Source: Craterostigma plantagineum (taxonomy: Eukaryota; Streptophyta; Magnoliopsida; Lamiales; Linderniaceae). From it: a stretch of 64,000 bases of DNA. The notes under the pieces are model-generated. The model saw nothing but the letters and a program-made list of their open reading frames with translations, made no database searches and was not told the origin of the DNA. The number at the start of each line of letters is the position of its first letter. Position 1 is the stretch's first letter. Location of the stretch: the NCBI GenBank assembly GCA_027422505.1, contig JAPQWV010000005.1, positions 11,847,501-11,911,500 on the forward strand, given 5' to 3'. The translations under genes and the position numbers were made by a program. Shown in pieces: positions 45,036 to 54,473 of the stretch.

Positions 45036-46014
45036 TAGACCTGGAGGACTGGTACGCTTTGGTAATAGCAATGGAGCCAGAATCCTTGGCTATGGCGATC
45101 TCATATGCAATGGACTCACAATTAAACAAGTCTCGTATGTTGAAGGACTGACACACAACCTCTTATCAATAGGACAGTTCAGTGATTTTAGACTCCAAGT
45201 TGTATTTCTAAAGAAAACTTGCAAAATTCTCAATACCAATGGTGAAGAACTTCTCACTGGAACTCGCAAGACAAATCTTTACACCATTGATATTAGAACT
45301 GTCAAACCAAAGACCGATATCTGCCTAATCTCCAAAGCAACTTCAGCTCAAAATGACTTATGGCACCAGCGGTTATCTCATCTTAACTTCAAGACCCTCA
45401 ACAAGCTGTCAACCAACAAATTGACTATTGGACTACCACCACTGAAGTATCAAAAAGAGCATATATGCTCTGCTTGTGAGAAAGGAAAAATGAAGAAAGC
45501 TTCACATCCTACAAAACACATAGCATCCACTCAACATCCTCTAGAGCTTTTACACATGGATCTGTGTGGCCCAATGCGAACTGAAAGCATAAGTGGAAAG
45601 CGGTATATGCTGGTTATCGTCGACGACTATTCCCGATATACTTGGGTACGCTTTTTACGGACTAAATCAGAGACAGTCGATCATATTCCAAACCTAATCA
45701 GAACAACACAGAACCTACTCCAGAGCAGTGTTACAATAGTTAGATCAGACAATGGAACAGAATTCAAGAATCAACAGCTCAGTGACTTCTACGAATCCAT
45801 AGGGATTACTCAACAGTTTTCTGCTATCTACACACCTCAACAAAATGGGGTTGTCGAACGGCGAAATCGAACACTCGTAGAGGCTGCTCGAACAATGATC
45901 ATCCAATCATCACTACCTCATTTCCTTTGGGCTGAAGCAATGAATACTGCTTGCTATACGCAGAATCGCACAAACATTCATCTAAGATTTGGAAAGACGC
46001 CTATGAACTTATAA
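44950..46014 (+). CDS. CopB protease and integrase
   Basis: PR signature WYLDSGCSTHMTG with Asp codon 44977. INT zinc site HHCC: His 45364 and 45379, Cys 45466 and 45475. Catalytic D-D-E at 45559 (MDLCGP), 45748 (SDNGTEF) and 45856 (VVERRNRT), with the family's D-35-E spacing. PR processes the polyprotein and INT inserts cDNA into the chromosome. The start is uncertain since it is normally made as part of gag-pol. Frame ends at 46014 through a one-base change near 46002. Confidence 0.85.
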   Translation: MQALHVWYLDSGCSTHMTGTKELLSNYVDRPGGLVRFGNSNGARILGYGDLICNGLTIKQVSYVEGLTHNLLSIGQFSDFRLQVVFLKKTCKILNTNGEELLTGTRKTNLYTIDIRTVKPKTDICLISKATSAQNDLWHQRLSHLNFKTLNKLSTNKLTIGLPPLKYQKEHICSACEKGKMKKASHPTKHIASTQHPLELLHMDLCGPMRTESISGKRYMLVIVDDYSRYTWVRFLRTKSETVDHIPNLIRTTQNLLQSSVTIVRSDNGTEFKNQQLSDFYESIGITQQFSAIYTPQQNGVVERRNRTLVEAARTMIIQSSLPHFLWAEAMNTACYTQNRTNIHLRFGKTPMNL

Positions 46015-47012
46015 ATGAAAGACTGCCTAACATTGCTCATTTTCGAATTTTTGGATGCAAGTGCTTCGTCGCCAACGACCGCGAAGACAAGTCCAAGCTT
46101 GATCCAAAAGCAACTGAAGGAATCTTCGTAGGCTACTCTGCACAATCTAAGGCGTACAGGATATTTCTCAGAAACAGAAGAATGATCATTGAAAGTATAA
46201 ATGTCACCTTTGATGAGGGACTCGAAATTTCAACTGGACACAGCAATTTGGGACAAGTCTCTAGAACACCACACCTTATTCATTCTCATAACGAAGAAGG
46301 AGAGTGTTCGAGAGATGCCTCTGAACGGAACATTTCAGAACCGGGTTCGGACAAAGGGAGTTTGAAGCCAGATCAACAATCAACTGATAATTCTAAACAA
46401 AGCAACCCCACACGCTTCACTCAACGAGCTCAAGAGGAACAGGATCTGGATCTACTTTTTGAGCATATTTATATATCTAAAAATCAGACAAGACCATCCA
46501 CCGATCCCATTCCAAATACTGAATCCAGTCCTAGTTTGTCAACTCATGAGTCAGAACCTATTCCTAACCAGACAATTCCTCCATCAGATTCAGAAGCCTC
46601 GCCCCCAACAACTGTGACAACAACGCAGACAGAGGCCTCCTCTTCAACTTCAACCGGCAACATTCCCGGGTCTGCAATCGACTATCCACTCAGTGAGGAA
46701 TCACAAATAGACGAAATGACATTACCTCACGAAAAGAAATGGGTTCGACATCATCCTACTGATCAAATAATAGGAGATCCCAATACAGGAGTAACGACTA
46801 GAAGATCACATTCAAATGAATGTCAGTTCACCTATTTCTTGAGCCAAACAGAACCTAAAAGAGTAGTCGACGCACTACGGGATCCTAACTGGATAGTGGC
46901 TATGCAAGAGGAGATTAATCAATTCGAACGTCTCAAAGTCTGGAACTTAGTTCCTCGTCCAAAAGGGAAAACTGTGATCGGAACAAAGTGGGTATTTAAA
47001 AAAAAAGGATGA
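45951..47012 (+). CDS. CopB integrase C-terminus to start of RT
   Basis: The open frame contains the integrase tail ([36 protein letters not shown]), a Ser/Thr/Pro-rich linker of ~200 residues, then RT start [20 protein letters not shown] and GTKWVFKKK. It ends where an A9 run (46998-47006) has one A more than the frame needs. Confidence 0.8.
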   Translation: MLYAESHKHSSKIWKDAYELINERLPNIAHFRIFGCKCFVANDREDKSKLDPKATEGIFVGYSAQSKAYRIFLRNRRMIIESINVTFDEGLEISTGHSNLGQVSRTPHLIHSHNEEGECSRDASERNISEPGSDKGSLKPDQQSTDNSKQSNPTRFTQRAQEEQDLDLLFEHIYISKNQTRPSTDPIPNTESSPSLSTHESEPIPNQTIPPSDSEASPPTTVTTTQTEASSSTSTGNIPGSAIDYPLSEESQIDEMTLPHEKKWVRHHPTDQIIGDPNTGVTTRRSHSNECQFTYFLSQTEPKRVVDALRDPNWIVAMQEEINQFERLKVWNLVPRPKGKTVIGTKWVFKKKG

Positions 47013-47493
47013 AGATGGTGTTGTAATTCGAAACAAGGCTAGGCTAGTTGCTAAGGGATATAATCAACAGGAAGGAATTGATTACGATGAAACGTTTGCC
47101 CCTGTAGCCAGAATCGAAGCTATTAGGTTATTCCTTGCATATGCAGCACACAAAGACTTTACTGTCTATCAAATGGATGTAAAAACAGCCTTCCTGAACG
47201 GAATTCTGAAAGAAGAAGTTTATGTGTCACAGCCAGACGGATTTCTCAATGCTGAACATCCCGACTTTGTTTACAAACTTGACAAATCACTGTACGGACT
47301 TAAACAAGCTCCAAGGGCCTGGTATGAGGTGCTATCCGACTTTCTTATCTCCTCAGGTTTCACTAAAGGGAAAATTGACACTACTTTGTTCGTAAAGAAA
47401 GATGGTTCTGATATCATGCTTGTGCAAATCTATGTGGATGATATCATTTTTGGCTCTACTAATCCTAAACTTTGTGAAGAATTAGCATTCTGA
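47007..47493 (+). CDS. CopB reverse transcriptase
   Basis: Continues from the A9 run: [60 protein letters not shown] and catalytic YVDDIIFG (47431-47454). All conserved copia RT blocks are in place. A one-base loss near 47485 changes frame into the next segment. Confidence 0.85.
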
Positions 47494-48377
47494 TGCAATC
47501 ACAATTTGAAATGAGTATGATGGGAGAAATGTCATTCTTCCTCGGATTACAAATCAAACAACTTCAGGATGGGATTTTTATCAATCAATCAAAGTACATC
47601 CAAGATATTCTCAAAAAATATGGGATTGACAAGAGCAAATCATCGAGTACACCTATGTCCACATCATGCTCACTTGATGCAGATCACTTAGGTGAACCTG
47701 TAGATGTTACTCATTACCGAGGGATCATTGGATCATTACTCTACCTCACAGCCAGTCGACCAGACATCTTATTCTCTACATGTCTTTGTGCTCGATTTCA
47801 AGCTAACCCCAAGGAGTCGCATCTTCATGCCGTCAAAAGAATCTTAAAGTATCTGAAAGGGACACCAGACCTTGGACCGTGGTATCCTAAGAACTCAAAT
47901 ATGAAACTAATAGGGTATTCTGATGCAGACTTTGCAGGTTGCAGACTAGACAGAAAAAGCACGTCTGGACACATCCAATTCCTAGGCGACAAACTTGTAT
48001 GTTGGGCCTCGAAGAAACAAAATTGTGTATCAACTTCTACGGCGGAAGCAGAATACGTTGCTGCAGCGAGTTGCTGCTCCCAAATTTTGTGGATCAGAAC
48101 TCAACTACGGGACTACGGGTTTGATCTAAATAGAATTCCTATTTACTGTGATTCCAAGAGTGCTATCGCAATTACATGTAACCCTGTTCATCACTCACGC
48201 ACTAAGCACATAGATCTTCGATATCACTTCATAAAGGACCACGTAGAAAGAGGCATAATAGAAATGTACTTTGTCAATACAGAGATTCAACTAGCCGATT
48301 TGCTTACAAAAGCATTGGATGAAAAACGCTTCCAATTCTTAGTTGCAAAGTTGGGAATGTTGAACCTCAATTTTTAA
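47493..48377 (+). CDS. CopB RT thumb and RNase H
   Basis: MSMMGEMSFFLGLQIKQ, LLYLTASRPDILFSTCLCAR and HAVKRILKYLKGT precede RNase H motifs DADFAGCRLDRKSTSG (Asp 47922), STAEAEYVAAASCCSQILWI, YCDSKSAI and HHSRTKHIDLRYHFIKDHVE. Normal TAA stop at 48375-48377 ends pol. RNase H removes the RNA strand during cDNA synthesis. Confidence 0.88.
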   Translation: MQSQFEMSMMGEMSFFLGLQIKQLQDGIFINQSKYIQDILKKYGIDKSKSSSTPMSTSCSLDADHLGEPVDVTHYRGIIGSLLYLTASRPDILFSTCLCARFQANPKESHLHAVKRILKYLKGTPDLGPWYPKNSNMKLIGYSDADFAGCRLDRKSTSGHIQFLGDKLVCWASKKQNCVSTSTAEAEYVAAASCCSQILWIRTQLRDYGFDLNRIPIYCDSKSAIAITCNPVHHSRTKHIDLRYHFIKDHVERGIIEMYFVNTEIQLADLLTKALDEKRFQFLVAKLGMLNLNF

Positions 48378-49250
48378 TTTCGATTATGCCTTCCTACAGT
48401 TGACCGTTTATCTATTTGCTATGTTTTTAATTCTTTCTTATTCTGTGCGTGTTTACTATCTTAATTGGTTAATTAGGACTATTTTTTTCCTTTTCTTTTG
48501 TTTACTTTCTACGTTTCAATAAATTTTCTTGTGTTCAATAAGTCGATGTATTGTCAATGCTGATGGCAATACATCGAGGGGGAGAAATGTTATATCCATG
48601 CATCGAGGGGGAGTAAGTTCAATCATTCAATGTTTAAGATACTCGATAGGCATTGTATCTAGGGGGAGTTTAGTACAACAACTCTCTCAAACACATAAAA
48701 CATTCATAATACTTAGATAACTCTCAAATACTCGTATGCCCTATTAAGACCCAAAGCAGAATAGCAAGTAAAACAGCGAATAAGCTCAAAAGAAGGAAAA
48801 TCTCAAAAACCAGCATATTCAAGTTATGCTCAAAGTCACGTCTTAACTTTGCCTGTTCCTTGAGCTTCTTCTCTTCTTCCTGCTTCTGCCAATTCATCTG
48901 TAAACGAGAAAATTAGAAATGAGTTAGTCCTTAGATGTAAGGTACTTCAATGAAATTTGAGACATATCTATTTATAAACATGAAGGAAATTTACGTCATT
49001 TATTGTCCCGACATTAAGACGAATTTTTTACTAAGGCGACGATTTTTTTTCTCCAACAAGGATATCGTATCATGAAAATCGATCTTGAAAATCCCATAGA
49101 TTTGATGTTATCCTAGTGATTGATCGAGTCAAAGTGGTAGTATTTGGGTTATTACTAGATTACTTAATATCTTTGGTAAATAATTCGCTAAAAAAAAAAA
49201 AAAAAAAAAAAACTCGCTAAAGTTTTAAATCCCTGATTTGCGAACTGATT
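48378..49250 (+). other. CopB post-pol spacer with multiple polypurine tracts
   Basis: Non-coding. Three purine tracts CGAGGGGGAGA (about 48575), CGAGGGGGAGT (about 48604) and TAGGGGGAGTTT (about 48660) lie within 90 bp. An A23 run follows near 49191. Repeated polypurine tracts downstream of pol are a described Sirevirus feature. Confidence 0.7.
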
Positions 49251-50605
49251 CTTCTAAGAGATAATTCGCGAACTCTAGGTTGGGCCTCTTTAACTAAATT
49301 TTGCGGCTCAGTTTTAAACTTATTCGTTATCTTCCGGCCCGCAAAACTCTCTCTATCTATTCGCGAATTTCCCCAAATCAGTTTTTACGAACCCCAAATC
49401 TCAAAATCACTCAAAAAACGCATCAAACTCAACTTTGGATTTTCTTTGCTGCGCTTTAGTCCACACACACACACTCACAGATTTCGTTGAGGTATGGAAG
49501 AAACAGTCTTTAAATCTTGTTTCATGTATTCTCTTCGTTGATTTTGCAGGTTCGAAATCGGAAACAACAGGGAGTCTGTCTCTGTTTATTTTGTTGTTTG
49601 ATCTTGTGCTCTTTAGTCATTCTTATTCATACTCTGTTTAGATGATTATCGTGAAAAGGAATACGAACCGTGTTGACAGGATTCTTCGATATCGTTTTTG
49701 AAATCGATAGGGCTTTTCTGGGTTTTATTCAAAAATTTGCTTTTTTGATCTGTCTGTTCATGATTCGCGAATTGAATATGTGTTTTTTGCGAATTAATGC
49801 GTAGAATAAGTTCGCAAAATGAATTCGTAAAATATGTTAGTAAAATGCTTTCGCACTTTTAAGTTGACTGGTTGACCAACTAAAGATTTTACGAATCTAA
49901 ATTCGCGAACTGATGTTTTGCGGGTTGTGAGTAGTATTGTCACTTCGGGAACCGCCGAATTCGCCAATCTTTATTCGCAAATTTTTATTATTCGCACTTC
50001 CCGAACTGTCAGTTCACACTTCGCCAAATTCTTTTCAAAGTTCAAAGTCAATTCGCGAAATTCCTTTGACAGACTCGCAAATTTCCAAATTCGCCAAATT
50101 TTCAAAGTTCAAAGTCAATTCGCGAAATTCCTTTGACAGACTCGCAAATTTCCAAATTCGCCAAATTTGTACCTCGCAAAATTTCCAACTTGCGAACTAG
50201 TCTTTCGAACTTTTCTTTACAAATTTAAAAAAAAAAAAAATTCAGTTCGCAAACCCCAAATTTTCCAATCCAAACTTGACTTAGTCAATTCGTAAATTGA
50301 TTCTTCTCAATTTCAAATCAATTCGCAAACGGAACCCTCTCAGTATTTCAAACTGATTCGCGAATCTAACTTAGTAAAATTTTTAACAAAAATTTCAAGT
50401 TCTTACAGACCCGCATATCTTTATGTTCGCAAATAAAATGTATGACTCAAATTCGATCTAAAGAGACTCGCAACATCAATTTCTTTAAGTCTTTTTGAAC
50501 TAACTGCTCAAATTCATGAAACTTTGTCAAAAAATTCAAAAATTTTAAGTCTTTTTTAAAAATATATTCTCATAAAACGTTACTCACAATTTTTTCTCTC
50601 TTATA
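49250..50605 (+). other. CopB second GCGAA-rich spacer
   Basis: Contains many GCGAA/TTCGCGAA/TTCGCAAA motifs matching the 5' leader. At 49430-49560 a promoter-proximal-looking block shows GAGGTATGG and TTGATTTTGCAGG 57 bp apart, resembling a small intron in a 5' untranslated region. A perfect 67-bp tandem duplication lies at 50034-50167. Confidence 0.65.
50034..50167. repeat. Perfect 67-bp tandem duplication
   Basis: 50034-50100 and 50101-50167 read identically (TTCAAAGTTCAAAGTC to CGCCAAATT). Confidence 0.9.
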
Positions 50606-50611
50606 ATGCAG
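50591..50611 (+). promoter_or_regulatory. Candidate 3' splice site before CopB extra module
   Basis: A pyrimidine-rich TTTTTCTCTCTTATAATGCAG lies 10 bp before the ATG at 50622. TACTCAC upstream could serve as branch point. Comparable site in CopA at 27312-27322. Confidence 0.5.
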
Positions 50612-50621
50612 TTTCAACAAA

Positions 50622-51275
50622 ATGACTACACCAGCAGATCTCGTCTACTCAACCACCAAATGGATTGTAATCAAAGACAACAACTTTCAACTCGACTTGA
50701 ACACTTTCAAGTGTCAAGAAGAGATCATCCCATCCATTCTGAGGAACCACCACCTGGGATACGCCTTCTCTGCATCAGTTCCTGCACCAACAGTGTACCT
50801 TCAACAGTTCTGGGGAACGATGACTACCAAAATTTCTCAAGACAACACCACATACTATGAAGCCCAAATCGCAAACGAAACCGTCAGAATCACCAGGGAC
50901 TTTCTTCGACAAATTCTTCGGCTGCCTCTTCAACCAGAATATGAAGAGGAGGCATCCGAGAACGAGCTCATCGCAGATATGTTGAAAATGGGTTACTATA
51001 GCTCACTCGAGCTCGTTTCCCGTTTTCAACAATCAATGATTCCACATCCATGGCGAACTCTTTTCGCAATTGTCAACAAGTGCTTCTCACCAAAGCACTC
51101 CGGATGGGACAGATGCAACATTACGATCCTACGAATCTTTCATGGGATCGTCTTCAGGAAAGGATACGACTATGCCAAGCTGATCACAATGGACTTGGAT
51201 GATCAGCTTCATCAGAGATCAAAGTCCAAATCGAAAAGACACAGAATCTGCCCTATCCCCGGTGGTTCTCACTAA
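50622..51275 (+). CDS. CopB extra module, N-terminal domain
   Basis: 217 residues from MTTPADLVYSTTKW. Conserved with CopA: LDLNTFKC, VYLQQFWGTM, DFLRQILRLPL, MIPHPWRTLFAIVNKCFSPK and ILRIFHGIVFRKGYDYAKL. The domain matches the uncharacterised post-pol ORF of some plant copia elements. No transmembrane segment, signal peptide or known catalytic motif is visible, so calling it envelope-like would rest on position alone. A one-base frame change near 51240 ends it early. The start ATG follows a candidate splice acceptor. Confidence 0.75.
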   Translation: MTTPADLVYSTTKWIVIKDNNFQLDLNTFKCQEEIIPSILRNHHLGYAFSASVPAPTVYLQQFWGTMTTKISQDNTTYYEAQIANETVRITRDFLRQILRLPLQPEYEEEASENELIADMLKMGYYSSLELVSRFQQSMIPHPWRTLFAIVNKCFSPKHSGWDRCNITILRIFHGIVFRKGYDYAKLITMDLDDQLHQRSKSKSKRHRICPIPGGSH

Positions 51276-51934
51276 TGATCCACCACTTTATGACTACAAC
51301 ACCGGGGATACCAACAAGGCCACAAGAAGAAAACTACATCCCTCCCAAGCTCAAGTTTCTTCAAAAAGGAAAGACAGATGAAAAATACTCACGAAAACCA
51401 ATGCCCATTCCGCGCGCTACCTTACTACTAGCTAACCCAGAAGACATTGAAAAATACTGCAAGAGGACCAAAATTCCAAACCCCATGACTCAGGCCGACC
51501 CACCCGAGTCTAACCCAGGGGTTAGTGAGACTGAGAGAATAGAAACAAGAGAGAGAGAACAAACAAGTGAGATACTGAGAGAAACCACAGAAACCGAATT
51601 TATCCCACAAGCACCACAGACTACATCTCAAGAAACAATCCCCGACCAACCACCACCATCCTCTAAACAAACAATACCTGAACAATCGCTCGAGGAACAA
51701 CCACACATAGATGTTCCCGAGACGATCACGACTGCACTAACTCAGTCAGAAAAAGCCGGGTCAATCCATAGGATAGAAGACGTCGTAATCGACCCAACGA
51801 CGCATGAGCGAACCCCACCAGACCATTCACTTGTCTCCCAACAGACAATGTCTCAACGCAACACGAACCACCCCAAACCTCCTGCAGCTCGGTTCCTGTG
51901 TCTGTACCAACTCGAGAAATTCCCATTTCCATGA
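51275..51934 (+). CDS. CopB extra module, proximal linker
   Basis: Continues the domain (NYIPPKLKFLQKGKTDEKYS matching CopA NYQPPRLKFFHNSKLTD) and then becomes rich in Pro, Gln, Thr, Ser and Glu (TTSQETIPDQPPPSSKQTIP). Probably a disordered linker of the same protein as its neighbours, separated by frame changes. Confidence 0.65.
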   Translation: MIHHFMTTTPGIPTRPQEENYIPPKLKFLQKGKTDEKYSRKPMPIPRATLLLANPEDIEKYCKRTKIPNPMTQADPPESNPGVSETERIETREREQTSEILRETTETEFIPQAPQTTSQETIPDQPPPSSKQTIPEQSLEEQPHIDVPETITTALTQSEKAGSIHRIEDVVIDPTTHERTPPDHSLVSQQTMSQRNTNHPKPPAARFLCLYQLEKFPFP

Positions 51935-52007
51935 CACAGACCGAGCCTCTGCTGATCCTCAGGCCTCAACGTTCATAGAATAGCCCCAAATAGAGGCTCT
52001 TCAAGGA

Positions 52008-53693
52008 TTGGACGGAAGTCTCTCGGATGGTGATGATTTCAGCAGCTCACCATCCGCGAGCCACCGTACAGAACCTAGTTCTGGACGCGTGCTAACGGGA
52101 CGCCTTGGCGATCCCGGAGATAGCTCCACCCAAGCCCGTCACACTGACGTGGCAACAACGACCCGAGCACCATCTCCAAAAGATGTGTCGCAAGGAGAGG
52201 TCGGAAGACCCAAGGACCCCGAAGTTCCACAAACTTCGGGTGACGAGGGCCACCGTCCAGAACCTCGTTCTGAACGTGTGCCAACGGCTACCTCTAGTGG
52301 TGCCGGATCCACTCCAACACAGGTGACGACTGCCTACTTGGAGAATCGGCTGTTCGAATTCTTCGAGACCGTAACCCTGCCAAGGGTCAAAGGTCTTATT
52401 AAGGAGGCGATTCAAGCAACTTCCACCGACAAAGGGAAAGCTCCCATATCTGACCAACCTCCTCCTCAACAGCCGGTACTTCCTCGTCTTCTCACCCTGC
52501 CACCACGCAACCCGACGACACCCAACCTGTACACAGTGCCTCTGCTAGAGCTCTTTGACGTCGGCATTGCTCGCATAATTGATCTCGACAGCAACCGGAG
52601 CATTGAAGAAGAAGACCTCTACCGAAAGCTGGTCGCAGGTGGCGTCATCCCACCTCCTGATGCGAGCATCCCGACCGACACATGCCGCCAAGAAGGCCCC
52701 AGTCAGAGACGTCGTCACGACGATCCAGACAACCAGGATCGTCCTGAGGGGGAGAGCAGCAAGAGACCGAGAACCAAGTCCCCTGTTATTCGCGGCAGAA
52801 GAGGCAGAAGACGCGGGGTTCAAACGCGTGGAGGCAGTTCCTCACGACCACCAAGGTCCTCCAGTGGCAGACAAGCTACACTAGGGCCGAACCAGACAAC
52901 TTCCCTTGGTGAAGTCGAGTCTGCTCCCTCGAGGATCTCCACCCCACCAGTCCAAGCAACTACAACCCCTCGTCCAAAGGATCCTCAAGGCTACATTGAC
53001 AGATACATCTTAGACGAGGAATGGACGACGAGAACAGAGACAGCAGAAGAGTCCCGCCTAAGGATTGAAAGTGTTCGTAATTTATTAAAGGCGGCAGCAG
53101 CAGACTTCTGCTTCATCGGGCGAGAGGAAGAGGAGCAAGGAGAAAATCCTGAGGCAGATCTTCCAGAACTCCTTCAACATCAGGTGCCCGAGGAACCGAC
53201 GCCAGGCTACGAGTTCATAGAAACTCGTTGGAGAAACGCGAAGATCAAGGCACCTTTTCTTGAGGATCTTTATCCAAAGATCTGGAGGAAGGAAGAAGAA
53301 ATAAAGGGAGTCAACGAGCTGAATCTTCGAGGCCTTGAGCACCTAAGAGGGACGCTTAGGGGACTTAGCCATCAGATTATGCTCTGGGAAGTCACGGCCA
53401 AGAAAGGAATGAATAGAGATCAATACAGGAAGTACATGAGAGATCAATCGGCCATCTGTGATATTGTGGATGTCGAATGGGCGGTAGGAAGATATGGAGG
53501 CCCTGTCTTTGTTATTGATCGTTATGACAGGAAAATTGTAAAATATTCAGAAGCAGATCTTCCCTATCTTCCACTGGGCGAACTCAACAAGCTCTACAAT
53601 ATTTATCGCAATAAGTTTCCCCTTGACACTCACACAAGACGAGATGGTTATAGAGTGTATGCTGAGACAGGTCAAGTATTTCGCTGCTCATGA
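52008..53693 (+). CDS. CopB extra module, linker and C-terminal domain
   Basis: 561 residues. The first ~320 are low-complexity with an Arg-rich stretch (residues ~260-290, RGRRGRRRGVQTRGG). From residue ~325 (KDPQGYIDRYILDEEWTTRT) a folded-looking charged domain begins, collinear with CopA and CopG: KAAAADFCFIGREEE, IKAPFLEDLYPKIWRKEEEI, VNELNLRGLEHLRGTLR. It contains EVEWAV-like and PYLPLGELNKLYNIYRNKF segments. Frame changes near 53660 into the last part. Function unknown. A basic patch plus an acidic domain would suit a nucleic-acid or capsid-associated role, but that is inference. Confidence 0.7.
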   Translation: MDGSLSDGDDFSSSPSASHRTEPSSGRVLTGRLGDPGDSSTQARHTDVATTTRAPSPKDVSQGEVGRPKDPEVPQTSGDEGHRPEPRSERVPTATSSGAGSTPTQVTTAYLENRLFEFFETVTLPRVKGLIKEAIQATSTDKGKAPISDQPPPQQPVLPRLLTLPPRNPTTPNLYTVPLLELFDVGIARIIDLDSNRSIEEEDLYRKLVAGGVIPPPDASIPTDTCRQEGPSQRRRHDDPDNQDRPEGESSKRPRTKSPVIRGRRGRRRGVQTRGGSSSRPPRSSSGRQATLGPNQTTSLGEVESAPSRISTPPVQATTTPRPKDPQGYIDRYILDEEWTTRTETAEESRLRIESVRNLLKAAAADFCFIGREEEEQGENPEADLPELLQHQVPEEPTPGYEFIETRWRNAKIKAPFLEDLYPKIWRKEEEIKGVNELNLRGLEHLRGTLRGLSHQIMLWEVTAKKGMNRDQYRKYMRDQSAICDIVDVEWAVGRYGGPVFVIDRYDRKIVKYSEADLPYLPLGELNKLYNIYRNKFPLDTHTRRDGYRVYAETGQVFRCS

Positions 53694-54126
53694 CTTCCAA
53701 ATGGCCTTAGAAAGCAATATGAGCAAGGTCAACCTGACACGTTCAGACAACAGATATAAGGATCTCGAAAAGTATGAAGAGGGATTTATCTTCCTTGAAC
53801 CACAACCTGGGGTCACTTACCTTCAAGCTCAGAAGAAAGTGAAGCAGGTGCTACTTCTGTCAGAGGTCTCCAAATTCTCAGATGGAACATTGAAGATTAT
53901 CCTCAACCAACTTCGGGCTAAGAAGAAGACAGTTTCCGAAGATGACAAACTAGAAGGAACAGAACTGGAAGAGAAAGATGTCCTACGGAAACTCGTCGAG
54001 AAGATCAGATATTGAATCGTTCTTCGGAACGACATCAGACAGTTCGAGACTGCCCTAGGATTCAGGAAGACCTACTTGGCCCATAGAGAACCTCCACCTC
54101 CACCTCGCTCGAAGAAAAAGAAATGA
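53623..54126 (+). CDS. CopB extra module, C-terminal end
   Basis: LRQVKYFAAHDFQMALESNM, KFSDGTLKIILNQLRAKKKT and KLVEKIRY then TGA at 54013-54015. The same frame continues without further stops through VLRNDIRQFETALGFRKTYL to a proline run and a KKKK tail, stopping at 54124-54126. CopA and CopG keep the LRNxIRxxEHxL segment in frame, so the TGA is a mutation, an assembly error or a read-through site. Confidence 0.7.
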
Positions 54127-54161
54127 AGACTTAATTTATTTGCTCGATTGTAATTTGGACA

Positions 54162-54174
54162 CTTAGGGGGAGAA
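54162..54174 (+). other. CopB polypurine tract
   Basis: TTAGGGGGAGAA adjoining the 3' LTR. Confidence 0.8.
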
Positions 54175-54468
54175 TGTTAGGAATATTTTAGAAGTGTCCA
54201 AAATATTAATACTAAGTCTTGTAATTTCTTTTCAAAGTATTTATAGATGTTTTATATATGTTAGTGGGTTGTATTTGTAATAGGCTTGTTAGGGGCCCAA
54301 TGGGCTTAAATACCTCACAAGGTATTTAAGCTTAAACCCTAACACTCATTAATCCAAGTTTCCATTTGCAAAACTCACACGTATTCAACACTAAACCTCT
54401 AAAGTACACTATTCACATTCTACGAAGGTTTAATCTGTTGAATTGTTCTTGGATAATCTAGAATTACA
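54175..54468 (+). repeat. CopB 3' LTR
   Basis: 294 bp. Differs from the 5' LTR by four transitions and one missing T. Confidence 0.93.
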
Positions 54469-54473
54469 AATAG
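54469..54473. repeat. Target-site duplication AATAG (right, CopB)
   Basis: Pairs with 40997-41001. Confidence 0.92.

Larger units (their letters stand above)
41002..54468 (+). mobile_element. CopB: near-complete Sirevirus-like copia element
   Basis: LTRs 41002-41296 and 54175-54468 differ by four transitions and one base indel. TSD AATAG is perfect; the PBS and polypurine tract are in place. Order: leader rich in GCGAA, gag with zinc knuckle, long coiled-coil, PR, INT, RT, RNase H, a spacer with three extra polypurine tracts, a second GCGAA-rich spacer, then the extra coding module. Pol catalytic residues are all present, but the coding is broken by about ten single-base frame changes and few stops. 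It is the youngest LTR element here. Confidence 0.95.

Noticed and set aside
50622..54126. Calling the extra module a viral envelope gene
   Set aside because: No signal peptide, transmembrane helix or glycoprotein pattern is visible; only its position resembles env.
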